Below, piece by piece: positions 15,671-23,359 of a stretch of 33,200 bases of DNA. Source of the DNA: Paracoccaceae bacterium. Its GTDB lineage: Bacteria; Pseudomonadota; Alphaproteobacteria; Rhodobacterales; Rhodobacteraceae. The position numbers were made by a program, and so were the translations under genes. Location of the stretch: contig JAHDEX010000044.1 of the NCBI GenBank assembly GCA_020628545.1, positions 2,564-35,763 of the forward strand, read 5' to 3'. Position 1 is the stretch's first letter. Each line of letters begins with the position of its first letter. Under the pieces are notes generated by a model. It was not told where the DNA came from. It did no database searches and saw only the letters and a list, made by a program, of their open reading frames with translations.

Positions 15671-15931
15671 TCAGGATTTTTGTGCTTCCACCGTCAACCG
15701 GTCAATAATCTCGCACGGCGCATCCGCGTCTTCTGCTGCTGCGGCGGCTTCCAGCTCTGCTTGCATCTGCGCAACAATTTCCTGGGCCTTGACCGGGTTG
15801 GTTGCAAGAAGTGCCTGAACCGCCGCCACCAACGCACCTTGACGCGCTTCAACATCGGCTGCCGTGCAAGCCATAGCCGGCGCTGCCGCCAAAGACATGA
15901 ACGCTGCTGAAAGCAAAGTTGCTCGTATCAT
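15671..15931 (-). CDS. Small exported protein with two cysteines (hypothetical)
   Basis: The 86-residue product has a clear Sec signal peptide (residues 1-21, ending APAMA) and a mature part of about 65 residues beginning with Cys22. The only other cysteine is Cys73, in ADAPCEIIDRL, so one disulfide linking the two ends of a helical hairpin is likely. The middle is alanine-rich and helix-forming, with NPVKAQEIVAQMQAELEAA. The cleavage site does not fit a lipobox. A GGGAA ribosome site precedes the ATG. I do not recognise the family. It sits upstream of the kinase gene on the same strand but 301 bp away, so co-transcription is uncertain. Confidence 0.72.
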   Translation of the reverse strand: MIRATLLSAAFMSLAAAPAMACTAADVEARQGALVAAVQALLATNPVKAQEIVAQMQAELEAAAAAEDADAPCEIIDRLTVEAQKS

Positions 15932-16101
15932 CGTTTTTCCCTTCGTTTGCGCAACGCATGCGGGACGCTGAACGCCATTTCAACCCTCGAAAAGCCGGGT
16001 TGGCGAATTCTGGCCCGTCTTGCCGGGTGAGACCTGTCGCATTCAGGCTTGCTGCCTTTCACACGGCGTGGCACCAGTGTCCGAGAATATCGGAATTGAC
16101 C

Positions 16102-16722
16102 ATGCGCATCGCCTGCCTTCACACTGTCGCGTCTCATCAGTCGACGTTTTCAGAGTTGTTCGCGCGGGAGGCACCAGAGGCGGGCGTGGTTCATGTCGTG
16201 CGCGAAGACCTTCTGGCACAGGCACAAGTCGGTGGACTGCACGCCATCACGGAAGAGGTGATGGAAGCGCTTGGCGCCCTCGGGCAGGCTGACGCGATCT
16301 TGTGTACCTGCTCAACGCTTGGTCCGCTTGTCGATACGATCCAGAACCGGAAATACATCCGGATTGATCGCCCGGCGATGGAAGCTGCGGTGATACACGG
16401 CGCGAAACCCATGTTGGCCCTCTGCCTCGAAAGCACCCGCGCTGCTAGCCTGGATCTGTTGGAAGAAGTTGGGGAGGGCGCCCTGACCCCAACCGTTCAC
16501 ATGTGCGAGGACGCGTGGCCGTTTTTTGTCGAAGGCGACAGCGATGGTTTTGCGGATGCAATTTCCGGATCTATCGCACAGGCGGTGGGTGGGCATGATT
16601 GTGTCATCCTCGGGCAGGCGTCGATGGCGGTTGCGGCCACGCAATTGAAGGGCCTCGGGATACCCGTGGTTGCGACACCTGAACGCGCAGTGGCGCGCAC
16701 GATTGCCGTGGCCACAACGTGA
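16102..16722 (+). CDS. Asp/Glu racemase-superfamily-like protein
   Basis: The 206-residue protein starts MRIACLHTVASHQSTF. An in-frame extension back to 15919 reads through non-conserved sequence. DAILCTCSTLGPLVD (64-78) resembles the first catalytic-cysteine loop of aspartate/glutamate racemase-fold proteins. In the second half, where racemases carry the other cysteine, the sequence is VILGQASMAVAATQL (168-182), with Gln172 in that place. The protein may therefore be a one-cysteine member such as a decarboxylase or isomerase, or a non-racemase relative. It overlaps the following MFS transporter by 4 bases (GTGA), so the two are translationally coupled and probably share a substrate. An inverted repeat (TCCGA 16080-16084, TCGGA 16090-16094) sits just before the ATG. 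Confidence 0.7.
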   Translation: MRIACLHTVASHQSTFSELFAREAPEAGVVHVVREDLLAQAQVGGLHAITEEVMEALGALGQADAILCTCSTLGPLVDTIQNRKYIRIDRPAMEAAVIHGAKPMLALCLESTRAASLDLLEEVGEGALTPTVHMCEDAWPFFVEGDSDGFADAISGSIAQAVGGHDCVILGQASMAVAATQLKGLGIPVVATPERAVARTIAVATT

Positions 16723-17897
16723 AGCTTGGCATCGCCTTTCTCATCCTCGCTTACGGGCTGTCACAGTTCTATCGCGCGTTTTTGGCGGTTCTGTCCCCGG
16801 TCCTTGCCGAAGACATCGGGGCGCAACCGGACGATCTTGCTTTCGCATCGGGTATCTGGTTTCTGACCTTTGCGGCCATGCAAATCATCGTTGGTGCATG
16901 CCTTGACCGGTTTGGCCCGAAACTGACCACCGTCCTGATCTTTGGCTTCGGTGCAGCCGGCGGCGCTTTGGTTTTTGCGCAGGCAACAACGACAACGCAC
17001 ATCACACTGGCCATGGCGATGATCGGCATTGGTTGTTCGCCCATTCTGATGGCAGGCTATTACATCTTCGCCAAAACCTATTCTGCAGCGATGTTCGCGA
17101 CCCTTGCCGGTGTCATGCTCGGGCTCGGCTCGCTTGGCAATCTGGCAAGTGCCGCACCCATGGCCTGGGCCGTCACCACATTCGGCTGGCGTGAGACGAT
17201 GCTTGGCCTTGCCGCACTGACCGCCTTGATTGCGATCATCCTCTTATTTGTGGTCAAGAACCCTGTCACAGCACCCAGCACCGAACGCGGTTCGGTCCTC
17301 GACCTTCTGAAAATGCCCCAACTCTGGCCGCTCTACATCCTCGTCTTCATCAACTATGCCCCCGCTGCCGGGCTGCGCGGGCTTTGGGCGGGGCCGTACT
17401 TGCAAGACGTCTACAGCGCCGATGTCGCGACAATCGGCACGATCACGCTGGTGATGGGCGGTGCGATGATCCTGGGCAACTTTGCCTGCGGGCGGTTAGA
17501 GCAAGCGTTTCAGACGCGCAAATGGGTCATAGTCGGAGGCACTGGCGCCTCCATGATCGCGCTCTGGCTCATGGTGGTCTGGCCGATGGCGGGCCTTGTG
17601 CAATCAACCATCCTGCTGAGCGTGATTGGCTTTGGCGGCTCGTTCTTCCCACTGCTCGTGGCCCACGGCAAATCCTTCATGCCTGCACATCTGACTGGAC
17701 GGGGTATCACTCTGATCAACCTTTTTGGGATCGGCGGAGTTGGCGTCGCGCAATTCGCGACCGCTCCTTTGCACCGGTATGGGCAAGAGATTGCGACGTC
17801 CCCCAGCACCCCCTATGCGTTGATCTTTGCGCTCTTCGGGATCACAACGCTCTGTGGTCTGATCGCTTATCTGCGGGTGCAAGACCGCTTGGACTAG
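16719..17897 (+). CDS. Major facilitator superfamily transporter
   Basis: The 392-residue membrane protein has about 12 hydrophobic segments in two bundles. After TM2, DRFGPKLTT (about residues 62-70) matches the MFS loop motif. A charged central loop near residues 180-195 (KNPVTAPSTERGS) separates the halves. Translation starts at a GTG that overlaps the stop codon of the racemase-like gene. The substrate is probably an organic acid or amino-acid-like compound handled by that neighbour, but this is inferred only from the coupling. Confidence 0.9.
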   Translation: MKLGIAFLILAYGLSQFYRAFLAVLSPVLAEDIGAQPDDLAFASGIWFLTFAAMQIIVGACLDRFGPKLTTVLIFGFGAAGGALVFAQATTTTHITLAMAMIGIGCSPILMAGYYIFAKTYSAAMFATLAGVMLGLGSLGNLASAAPMAWAVTTFGWRETMLGLAALTALIAIILLFVVKNPVTAPSTERGSVLDLLKMPQLWPLYILVFINYAPAAGLRGLWAGPYLQDVYSADVATIGTITLVMGGAMILGNFACGRLEQAFQTRKWVIVGGTGASMIALWLMVVWPMAGLVQSTILLSVIGFGGSFFPLLVAHGKSFMPAHLTGRGITLINLFGIGGVGVAQFATAPLHRYGQEIATSPSTPYALIFALFGITTLCGLIAYLRVQDRLD

Positions 17898-17975
17898 TCA
17901 CACCAGCGTCATGGCCCTTCCTTTTGCCGCATCTGCGCTGTAAGGGGTGCGTCGGTTGAAACAAGGATAGGACCG

Positions 17976-18998
17976 ATGGGTTATAGAATCGTCGTCGTTG
18001 GTGCCACAGGTAACGTGGGCCACGAAATGCTGAACATCCTGGCGGAGCGTGGCTTCCCTGTGGATGAAATCGCAGTGCTTGCAAGCCGCAAGTCACTGGG
18101 CACCGAAGTGTCATTCGGCGACAAAACCCTGACCACCCAGGACCTCGATACCTTTGACTTCGCAGGCTGGGACATTTCCCTTTGGGCCGTCGGCTCTGAC
18201 GCGACGAAAAAGTACGCGCCAAAGGCCGCGAAAGCGGGCTGCGTCGTGATCGATAACTCTTCACTGTATCGCTACGATCCGGAGATCCCGCTGATCGTGC
18301 CAGAGGTGAATCCGGACGCGATCCACGACTACAAGAACAAGAACATCATCGCGAACCCCAACTGCTCGACCGCGCAGATGGTGGTTGCGCTGAAGCCGCT
18401 GCACGACCGCGCGAAGATTAAACGCGTTGTGGTCAGCACCTACCAGTCCGTGTCGGGTGCCGGCAAAGCGGGCATGGATGAGCTTTGGGATCAGACCAAA
18501 GCCATCTACAACCCCACGACTGATGTCGAACCAAAAGCTTTCCAAAAGCAGATCGCCTTCAACGTGATCCCGCACATCGACGTCTTCATGGAAGACGGTT
18601 CTACCAAAGAAGAATGGAAAATGGTCGCCGAGACGAAGAAAATCGTCGATCCGTCGATCAAAGTCACCGCCACCTGCGTGCGCGTGCCTGTCTTCGTGGG
18701 CCATTCGGAAGCGGTCAACATCGAGTTCGAAGACTTTTTGGACGAGGACGAGGCCCGCGACATCCTGCGCGAGGCCCCGGGCATCATGGTGATCGACAAG
18801 CGCGAACCGGGCGGCTACGTCAGCCCGATCGAATGCGTGGGCGATTACGCAACATTCATCAGCCGCATCCGCCAGGACAGCACGATTGAGAATGGTCTGA
18901 ACCTCTGGTGCGTCTCCGACAACCTGCGCAAGGGTGCGGCTTTGAATGCTGTGCAAATCGCCGAGCTATTGGGCCGCGAAGTCCTCAAAAAGGGCTGA
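17976..18998 (+). CDS. asd: Aspartate-semialdehyde dehydrogenase
   Basis: The 340-residue enzyme reduces L-aspartyl-4-phosphate to the semialdehyde with NADPH, the branch point to lysine/diaminopimelate, methionine and threonine. The NADP-binding loop VVGATGNVGHEML is at residues 7-19. The catalytic cysteine is Cys130 in NPNCSTAQ. TYQSVSGAGKAGMDEL follows, and RVPVFVGHSEAVN contains the catalytic histidine. The length is normal for the family. AGGA precedes the ATG. It is followed by a stable hairpin at 19013-19038 and a repeat-rich gap, so it is probably monocistronic. Confidence 0.97.
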   Translation: MGYRIVVVGATGNVGHEMLNILAERGFPVDEIAVLASRKSLGTEVSFGDKTLTTQDLDTFDFAGWDISLWAVGSDATKKYAPKAAKAGCVVIDNSSLYRYDPEIPLIVPEVNPDAIHDYKNKNIIANPNCSTAQMVVALKPLHDRAKIKRVVVSTYQSVSGAGKAGMDELWDQTKAIYNPTTDVEPKAFQKQIAFNVIPHIDVFMEDGSTKEEWKMVAETKKIVDPSIKVTATCVRVPVFVGHSEAVNIEFEDFLDEDEARDILREAPGIMVIDKREPGGYVSPIECVGDYATFISRIRQDSTIENGLNLWCVSDNLRKGAALNAVQIAELLGREVLKKG

Positions 18999-19012
18999 GC
19001 TTTCAAAAGACC

Positions 19013-19038
19013 GTAGGGCGGGGTTCACCCCGCCTTAC
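19013..19038 (+). terminator. Hairpin after asd, GTAGG-type repeat (copy 2)
   Basis: GTAGGGCGGGG (19013-19023) pairs with CCCCGCCTTAC (19028-19038) around a TTCA loop: 11 pairs with one G-T. It begins 15 bases after the asd stop. There is no T tract, so it may act as an RNA-stabilising or repeat element rather than a classical terminator. Confidence 0.55.
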
Positions 19039-19058
19039 CCCGGTCACCAAATCCGCAA

Positions 19059-19195
19059 GGGCCAGCGGCGGACCGTGGGCAGACGAGATCCAGCCACCAG
19101 TATGGCACTTTATCCATCCACACATATGGACACCTGTCAAGTCGTCACGCCCGTTGCGTGATCGTCGGCCCGCCGGGACGGTCCGCCGATGGCCC
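19059..19195. repeat. Inverted repeat with 18-bp arms
   Basis: The arm at 19059-19076 (GGGCCAGCGGCGGACCGT) matches the reverse complement of 19178-19195 at 17 of 18 positions. About 100 bases separate the arms. No coding sequence is present between them. Confidence 0.7.
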
Positions 19196-19339
19196 GGCGC
19201 CTGCGGCTTGTCCCGGGCCGGTTAGCGCATCCAATGTCCGTAGGGTGCGGATTAACGTGTTTCCCTAACCCAAACGTGAATAGTTGATTGCTCACCCCTT
19301 ATCCTACACTTCCAACAAACCACGGATGAGAGGGGACGC

Positions 19340-20728
19340 ATGACACCGCCCAAGACACCCAGACGCCTCTATGCGGGGCTCACGCTGAGCATCTGCTTCG
19401 TCCTCTGCCTTGCCAAACTCGCAGTGGCAGAAACCCCGCGAGAGGTACCGGAATACGTTATTGCCACTTTCGGTGCGCCTCCGGAAGTGCCTGACGGTGC
19501 GCTCCCCGAAGGTGTTGATGCGGCCATCGCCACCATCCTCACCGACAGCTTCCAGCAAACCAGCTGGGACCCCGCGGACCGCGCCGCGTTCGCTACCATC
19601 GCCGCCACCAAAGACCCGCGTGTCGTGTGGCTTCTTGTGGATATGATGCGATTCACTTGGGCGATCCGCTTTGATGACGCACTGGTGGAGACGGCGCTGG
19701 CAATCCTCGATATCGAGCTCGACACCGTGCAGCGCCGGGCAGAGATCACCGATCACATGATCGCCTGGGACATCCCGGCCTATCCCGGCTACCTCGCCCA
19801 CAAAAGGGCGATCTACACCAACTACCTCGACGGCACGGATGCGCTCTTCGCCGAAGGCGACATCGCGTGGCAACTGGTGGGCTGGGGCGGCGTTGATATC
19901 GACGCGCGGCCCTATGACACCACCGACGACATCTGCCACTGCATCCCGGCCATCGATAACCCAAAGGTCAGCAGTGCCGAGGACGCCGAATGGCTTTCTG
20001 ACGACGCCATCGTCTTTGGCATCGCGATCAACGGTGCGGCGCGCGCCTATCCCCGCCGCATCATGGAAGTGCGTGAGATGGTCAATGACACGTTGGGCGG
20101 GCGTGATCTGGGCATTCCCTATTGCACGCTCTGCGGCGCGGCGCAGGCGTATTTCACGGACGGGATGCCGGCGGGGGTGCAGCGCCCGATCCTGCGCACC
20201 TCTGGCCTTCTGATCCGCTCTAACAAAGTGATGTATGATGTGAACACATCGTCAGTCTTCGACACCTTCCTCGGCAAAGCCGTTACCGGGCCGCTTGCGG
20301 AACGAGGCATCGTCCTCGACCAAGCCACAGTGATCACCACCACTTGGGGTGATTGGAAAACGGCCTATCCACAGACGACGGTGCTTGTGGAAGAACTTGC
20401 GCTTGGCCGGGACTTTGACCTACGCAACACCCGCGACGCCAACGGCCCGATCTTTCCGGTGGGCGATGTCGACCCGCGCTTGCCAGTGCATGAAGATGTC
20501 ATCGGGGTGACTTTACCTTCTGGTCAACCGGTTGCCTTTCCGCGCGCCGCTGCACTGGCGGCCCTGCGGTCTGGGGCCGATGTGCGCTTTAAGGATGTCA
20601 GACTAAAGCTCGATGCCGGTGGCATTCGCGCGGAACATGTGGATGGGGCAGATCTTGGTAGCCATCAGGCGTTCTGGTTCGCGTGGTCGCAGTTTCATCC
20701 CGACACGGCGCTCTGGGCAGGGCTGTAG
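19340..20728 (+). CDS. Secreted DUF3179 domain protein
   Basis: The 462-residue product has a Sec signal peptide (residues 1-30, ending KLAVA). The N-terminal half is helical, with RAAFATIAATKDPRVVWLLVDM resembling a HEAT-like helical pair in two blocks. The C-terminal half is a DUF3179 domain: IVFGIAINGAARAYP (225-239), GIPYCTLCGAAQAYF (258-272) with the paired cysteines 262 and 265, a SGLLIRSNKVMYD block and a SSVFDTFLGKAVTGPL block. A second cysteine pair, Cys199 and Cys201 around a histidine (ICHCIP), lies ahead of the domain. The function of DUF3179 is unknown; the Cys motif suggests a metal site or disulfide. GAGGGG precedes the ATG. It is convergent with the sbtB-like gene, 1 base apart. 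Confidence 0.88.
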   Translation: MTPPKTPRRLYAGLTLSICFVLCLAKLAVAETPREVPEYVIATFGAPPEVPDGALPEGVDAAIATILTDSFQQTSWDPADRAAFATIAATKDPRVVWLLVDMMRFTWAIRFDDALVETALAILDIELDTVQRRAEITDHMIAWDIPAYPGYLAHKRAIYTNYLDGTDALFAEGDIAWQLVGWGGVDIDARPYDTTDDICHCIPAIDNPKVSSAEDAEWLSDDAIVFGIAINGAARAYPRRIMEVREMVNDTLGGRDLGIPYCTLCGAAQAYFTDGMPAGVQRPILRTSGLLIRSNKVMYDVNTSSVFDTFLGKAVTGPLAERGIVLDQATVITTTWGDWKTAYPQTTVLVEELALGRDFDLRNTRDANGPIFPVGDVDPRLPVHEDVIGVTLPSGQPVAFPRAAALAALRSGADVRFKDVRLKLDAGGIRAEHVDGADLGSHQAFWFAWSQFHPDTALWAGL

Positions 20729-20729
20729 C

Positions 20730-21038
20730 CTAGAACCGCTCCGCCCGCAGCACTTGCGCGTCAGTCACGCTGACCACGCCGATGTGTGGCTCAACCACGG
20801 CGAAGGCGGCTTCCAGAAGCCCGTCCAGACGCTCAGGCCGGATCAGGCAGATGACGTTCACCATGCCCGAGCGACCCAATTGCCCGTCGCGTGTCCATTT
20901 GCCAGACCGCCCAGACCCGCCAGTGACGGGCATGATGGTGTAACCTGTCACGCCTGCCTCATCCAAAGCGTTGGTCAACCGGCTTTCAAGCGGCGCTTCG
21001 ATCACGATCGACACACGCTTCGCGTCATGCATTTCCAT
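20730..21038 (-). CDS. sbtB: PII-like protein of the SbtB type
   Basis: The 102-residue protein has the ferredoxin-like PII fold pattern: strand KRVSIVIEAPLESRL, helix LTNALDEAGVTGYTIMPV, a T-loop region rich in Gly/Ser/Arg (about residues 39-57), then VNVICLIRPERLDGLLEAAFAVVE, then GVVSVTDAQVLRAERF. It begins 3 bases after the stop of the SbtA gene. In cyanobacteria SbtB binds adenine nucleotides and plugs SbtA. By context this is its regulatory partner. The C-terminal CGPxGC redox loop known from cyanobacterial SbtB is absent, because the chain ends at ERF. Either Met1 or Met3 could be the start. Confidence 0.82.
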   Translation of the reverse strand: MEMHDAKRVSIVIEAPLESRLTNALDEAGVTGYTIMPVTGGSGRSGKWTRDGQLGRSGMVNVICLIRPERLDGLLEAAFAVVEPHIGVVSVTDAQVLRAERF

Positions 21039-21041
21039 GGA

Positions 21042-22022
21042 TCACGCCCCTCCCACGGCGGTGGCCGCGAGGGCCATGTAGATCGGAATACCAAGCGTCA
21101 GGTTGAACGGAAAGGTCACACCCAGCGACAGCGTCAAATAGACCGCAGGGTTGGCCTGCGGCAGGGCAACCCGCATCGCAGCCGGGACAGCGATGTAGCT
21201 GGCCGAGGCGGATAGCACCATCAACAGGACAATCCCGCCGAGCGATAGCCCGATCAGCAGTCCAAGGCCGAGACCAATCACGCTGCTGATCACCGGCATC
21301 AGCACACCAAAGCCCACCATAGGAATACTGACCACACCCTTCGCCTGACGCAGCCCGCGCCCGGCAATCAGGCCCATGTCGAGCAAGAAAAGACACAAGA
21401 CGCCTTTGAATGGGCTGTCGATAAAGGGTGCGATCTCTTTGAAGCCCGCTTCGCCGGTCAGGCCACCGATAATGAACGCACCCACAAGCAGAACGATGGA
21501 GCCATTCAACAGGATTTCACGCAAAAGGCCGGGCGCCATGCCACCCTTTCCACCGCCCCGCGCCACAAGCCAGAGTGCTGACAGGATCGCTGGGGCTTCC
21601 ATCGCTGCTGCCACGGCGACCATGTATCCCTCTGCCGCAATGCCGCTGCTTTCCAGCACAGATGTTGCCGCCACAAACGTCACGATCGAGATGGAACCAT
21701 AGTGTGCCGCCACTGCCGCAGCTTCCGTGCGGTCCAGCCCGGTCATCAGGCGCAACAGCGCGAAGGCAAGGAAAGGGAGGCCGAAAGACAAGACAAGGCC
21801 CGCCAAAAGCGCGCTAAGCAGCGTTGCATCGACACCGTGGGAGGCAATGGAGACGCCGCCTTTGAACCCAATCGCAAACAGCAGATAGATTGACATGCCT
21901 TTGGCCACAGCCTCGGGGATCGTCAGATCAGAGCGGGCGAGGGCAGCCGCGAGGCCCAGTGCGAAACTCAGAATAATCGGCGAAATCAGATTGGCCGCAG
22001 CCAAGTCAAGGATGTCGGTCAT
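21042..22022 (-). CDS. sbtA: Sodium-dependent bicarbonate transporter SbtA family
   Basis: The 326-residue membrane protein has about ten transmembrane segments in two inverted halves. Segments typical of the SbtA/DUF897 family are NLISPIILSFALGLAAALA near the start, then GMSIYLLFAIGFKGGVSIA (about 43-61), AAVAAHYGSISIVTFVAAT (about 102-120) and, in the second half, SASASYIAVPAAMRVALPQA. These bracket the Na+/HCO3- binding site in cyanobacterial SbtA. The ATG has GAGGGG upstream. The downstream PII-like gene is 3 bases away. A carbonic anhydrase gene lies 88 bp upstream on the same strand. Bicarbonate as the substrate is inferred from family and context. Confidence 0.88.
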   Translation of the reverse strand: MTDILDLAAANLISPIILSFALGLAAALARSDLTIPEAVAKGMSIYLLFAIGFKGGVSIASHGVDATLLSALLAGLVLSFGLPFLAFALLRLMTGLDRTEAAAVAAHYGSISIVTFVAATSVLESSGIAAEGYMVAVAAAMEAPAILSALWLVARGGGKGGMAPGLLREILLNGSIVLLVGAFIIGGLTGEAGFKEIAPFIDSPFKGVLCLFLLDMGLIAGRGLRQAKGVVSIPMVGFGVLMPVISSVIGLGLGLLIGLSLGGIVLLMVLSASASYIAVPAAMRVALPQANPAVYLTLSLGVTFPFNLTLGIPIYMALAATAVGGA

Positions 22023-22090
22023 CGCGCCCCTCGAATTGTTTCGCCTTACTTAACGGGAGAAGCACGACAGGCAAGCGGAATGATGCCCTA

Positions 22091-22108
22091 ACGTCAATCC
22101 GCTGACGT
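22091..22108. promoter_or_regulatory. Inverted repeat between carbonic anhydrase and sbtA
   Basis: ACGTCA (22091-22096) and TGACGT (22103-22108) form a perfect 6-bp inverted repeat with a 6-base spacer. It lies just after the carbonic anhydrase stop and about 70 bases upstream of the sbtA start. The right position for an operator of a separate sbtAB promoter makes it a candidate regulator site. No clear -10 box is visible. Confidence 0.4.
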
Positions 22109-22110
22109 CC

Positions 22111-22755
22111 TTAAACCGCGTGATACCCATGTTCGAGGTCAAACGTTTCAAGTGTGCCTTCGCCGATATCAGTCCAAAGGCCGTGCAGCGTTAGCAGATC
22201 AGCCTCAACCGCCTCTTTCACGAACGGAAATGTCATCAGGTTCTCAAGCGAGACAAGCACCGCTTCTTTTTCCAAAGCCGCGACGCGTTCTTCATCCGTA
22301 CCTTTTGGTAGTCGTTCGTATCCGGGGCGCAGAATATCAATCCACCGCCCGACAAAGCTGGTTTCCAACTCCAGCTCGGGTGCCTCGCCGGAACACATGC
22401 TGTAGCAGCCAGCGACTCCGCCGCACTTCGAATGACCCATCACGATCAGATGCGGCACCTTCAGCACCGTCACCGCGTATTCAATCGCCGAGGACGTGCC
22501 CGCATGACCGCCTCGTGGATCATAGGGCGGGACAAGGTTGGCGACGTTGCGGTGAATGAAGAACTCTCCACTGTCAGCGCCGAACATCGATTGCGCGTTC
22601 ACCCGGCTGTCACAGCAGGCAATCACCATCGCACGCGGGTGCTGGCCTTCTTCGGACAGACGTTTGTAGAACGACTTGTTCTCAGCATAGGTGGTGGCCT
22701 TCCACCCGTGATAGCGTTTTGCGAGGTCCGGGGGCAGAGGGCGGCGGTACGGCAT
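22111..22755 (-). CDS. Carbonic anhydrase, beta class
   Basis: The 214-residue enzyme hydrates CO2 to bicarbonate. Zinc ligands are Cys48 in IACCDSRVNA, His108 and Cys111 in VMGHSKCGGVAG, with the Asp49-Arg51 dyad also present. The segment EFFIHRNVANLVPPYD is typical of the class. I chose the ATG at 22753-22755 because GGAAG lies upstream; an upstream in-frame start would add 11 unrelated residues. It sits directly upstream of sbtA-sbtB, so the three genes together could keep the cytosolic bicarbonate pool filled for carboxylases. No Rubisco or carboxysome gene is in the window. Confidence 0.95.
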   Translation of the reverse strand: MPYRRPLPPDLAKRYHGWKATTYAENKSFYKRLSEEGQHPRAMVIACCDSRVNAQSMFGADSGEFFIHRNVANLVPPYDPRGGHAGTSSAIEYAVTVLKVPHLIVMGHSKCGGVAGCYSMCSGEAPELELETSFVGRWIDILRPGYERLPKGTDEERVAALEKEAVLVSLENLMTFPFVKEAVEADLLTLHGLWTDIGEGTLETFDLEHGYHAV

Positions 22756-22814
22756 CGGGTGTCTTCCAGTTAGTCCAGGCCAGATCACGACTTGTTAAGT
22801 GCGTCTCGCTGGTT

Positions 22815-22828
22815 TTGAACTTTTTCAA
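22815..22828. promoter_or_regulatory. Short inverted repeat in the carbonic anhydrase divergent promoter
   Basis: TTGAA (22815-22819) and TTCAA (22824-22828) flank a 4-base spacer, about 60 bases upstream of the carbonic anhydrase start and 49 bases before the HPt-like gene. It lies in the most AT-rich part of the gap and may be part of a promoter or operator. Confidence 0.3.
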
Positions 22829-22876
22829 TTGTCGAGGTCAAGGTTCTGGATACTTGGATCACAGTATCTCCGCCAT

Positions 22877-23293
22877 ATGACAGATCAGAGCCCAAGTTTT
22901 ATCCCGAGGATCCCGGTGCAGCAAACCATCGCCGTGTTGCGATGCCATGAGCCGCCCAATGTTGATCCCGCACCGGTCCGCGCCTTCGCTGACACACACA
23001 CTTCTGCTGAGGTGGAAGATATGATTTGCCGCGCGCTGGAAGACATCGCGTTGCGGCTGGATCGTTTGCAAGCAGCGCGATTGGCGGGTGCCTTTGAGGA
23101 ATTTGACAGTTCTTCGCGCCGGATTGCTGTGATTGCCGAAGGTCTGGGGCTGTCCGATGTCGCGTCTGCGGCGCGTCACGTGGGCAATGCGGCGGCCAGC
23201 CAGTCCGCCGTGGCCGTTGCAGCCACCCTGGCGCGGCTTGAGCGATCCTTCGACGTCGGTATCTCGGCGGTCTGGGATGCGCAGTGGATGTAG
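22877..23293 (+). CDS. Helical HPt-like hypothetical protein
   Basis: I do not recognise a named family. The 138-residue protein has an extended N-terminus (MTDQSPSFIPRIPVQQTIAV) and then four predicted helices from about residue 45. The pattern RRIAVIAEGLGLSDVASAAR, then SAVAVAATLARLERSF resembles the helix-turn-helix arrangement of histidine phosphotransfer (HPt) domains. The phospho-accepting histidine that would lie in the RRIAVIAEGLGL helix is absent. If the fold is right, it would be a pseudo-HPt protein. The ATG at 22877 has no good ribosome site. It precedes the aminopeptidase gene by 66 bases on the same strand. Confidence 0.6.
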   Translation: MTDQSPSFIPRIPVQQTIAVLRCHEPPNVDPAPVRAFADTHTSAEVEDMICRALEDIALRLDRLQAARLAGAFEEFDSSSRRIAVIAEGLGLSDVASAARHVGNAAASQSAVAVAATLARLERSFDVGISAVWDAQWM

Positions 23294-23359
23294 ACAGGCA
23301 AAGGCTTGCGGTCAGGAGGGCGCGCGGTAGTCTGGGCGCAACTTCAAAAAGGACGCCTC

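Larger units (their letters stand above)
18999..19339. other. 341-bp repeat-rich gap between asd and the DUF3179 gene
   Basis: No gene is seen. The gap holds the GTAGG-type hairpin (19013-19038) and an 18-bp inverted repeat with one mismatch (19059-19076 and 19178-19195). A bulged hairpin has GGCCC (19168-19172) with GGGAC (19175-19179) pairing GTCCCGGGCC (19209-19218). A partial GTAGG motif at 19238-19253 lies in the same orientation as the first. It looks like a small non-coding mosaic of repeats rather than a promoter region, apart from its last 80 bases. Confidence 0.6.

Noticed and set aside
15919..16101. An N-terminal extension of the racemase-like protein
   Set aside because: The added 61 residues are unlike the family, and the compact start MRIACLHTVAS matches the beginning of the fold.
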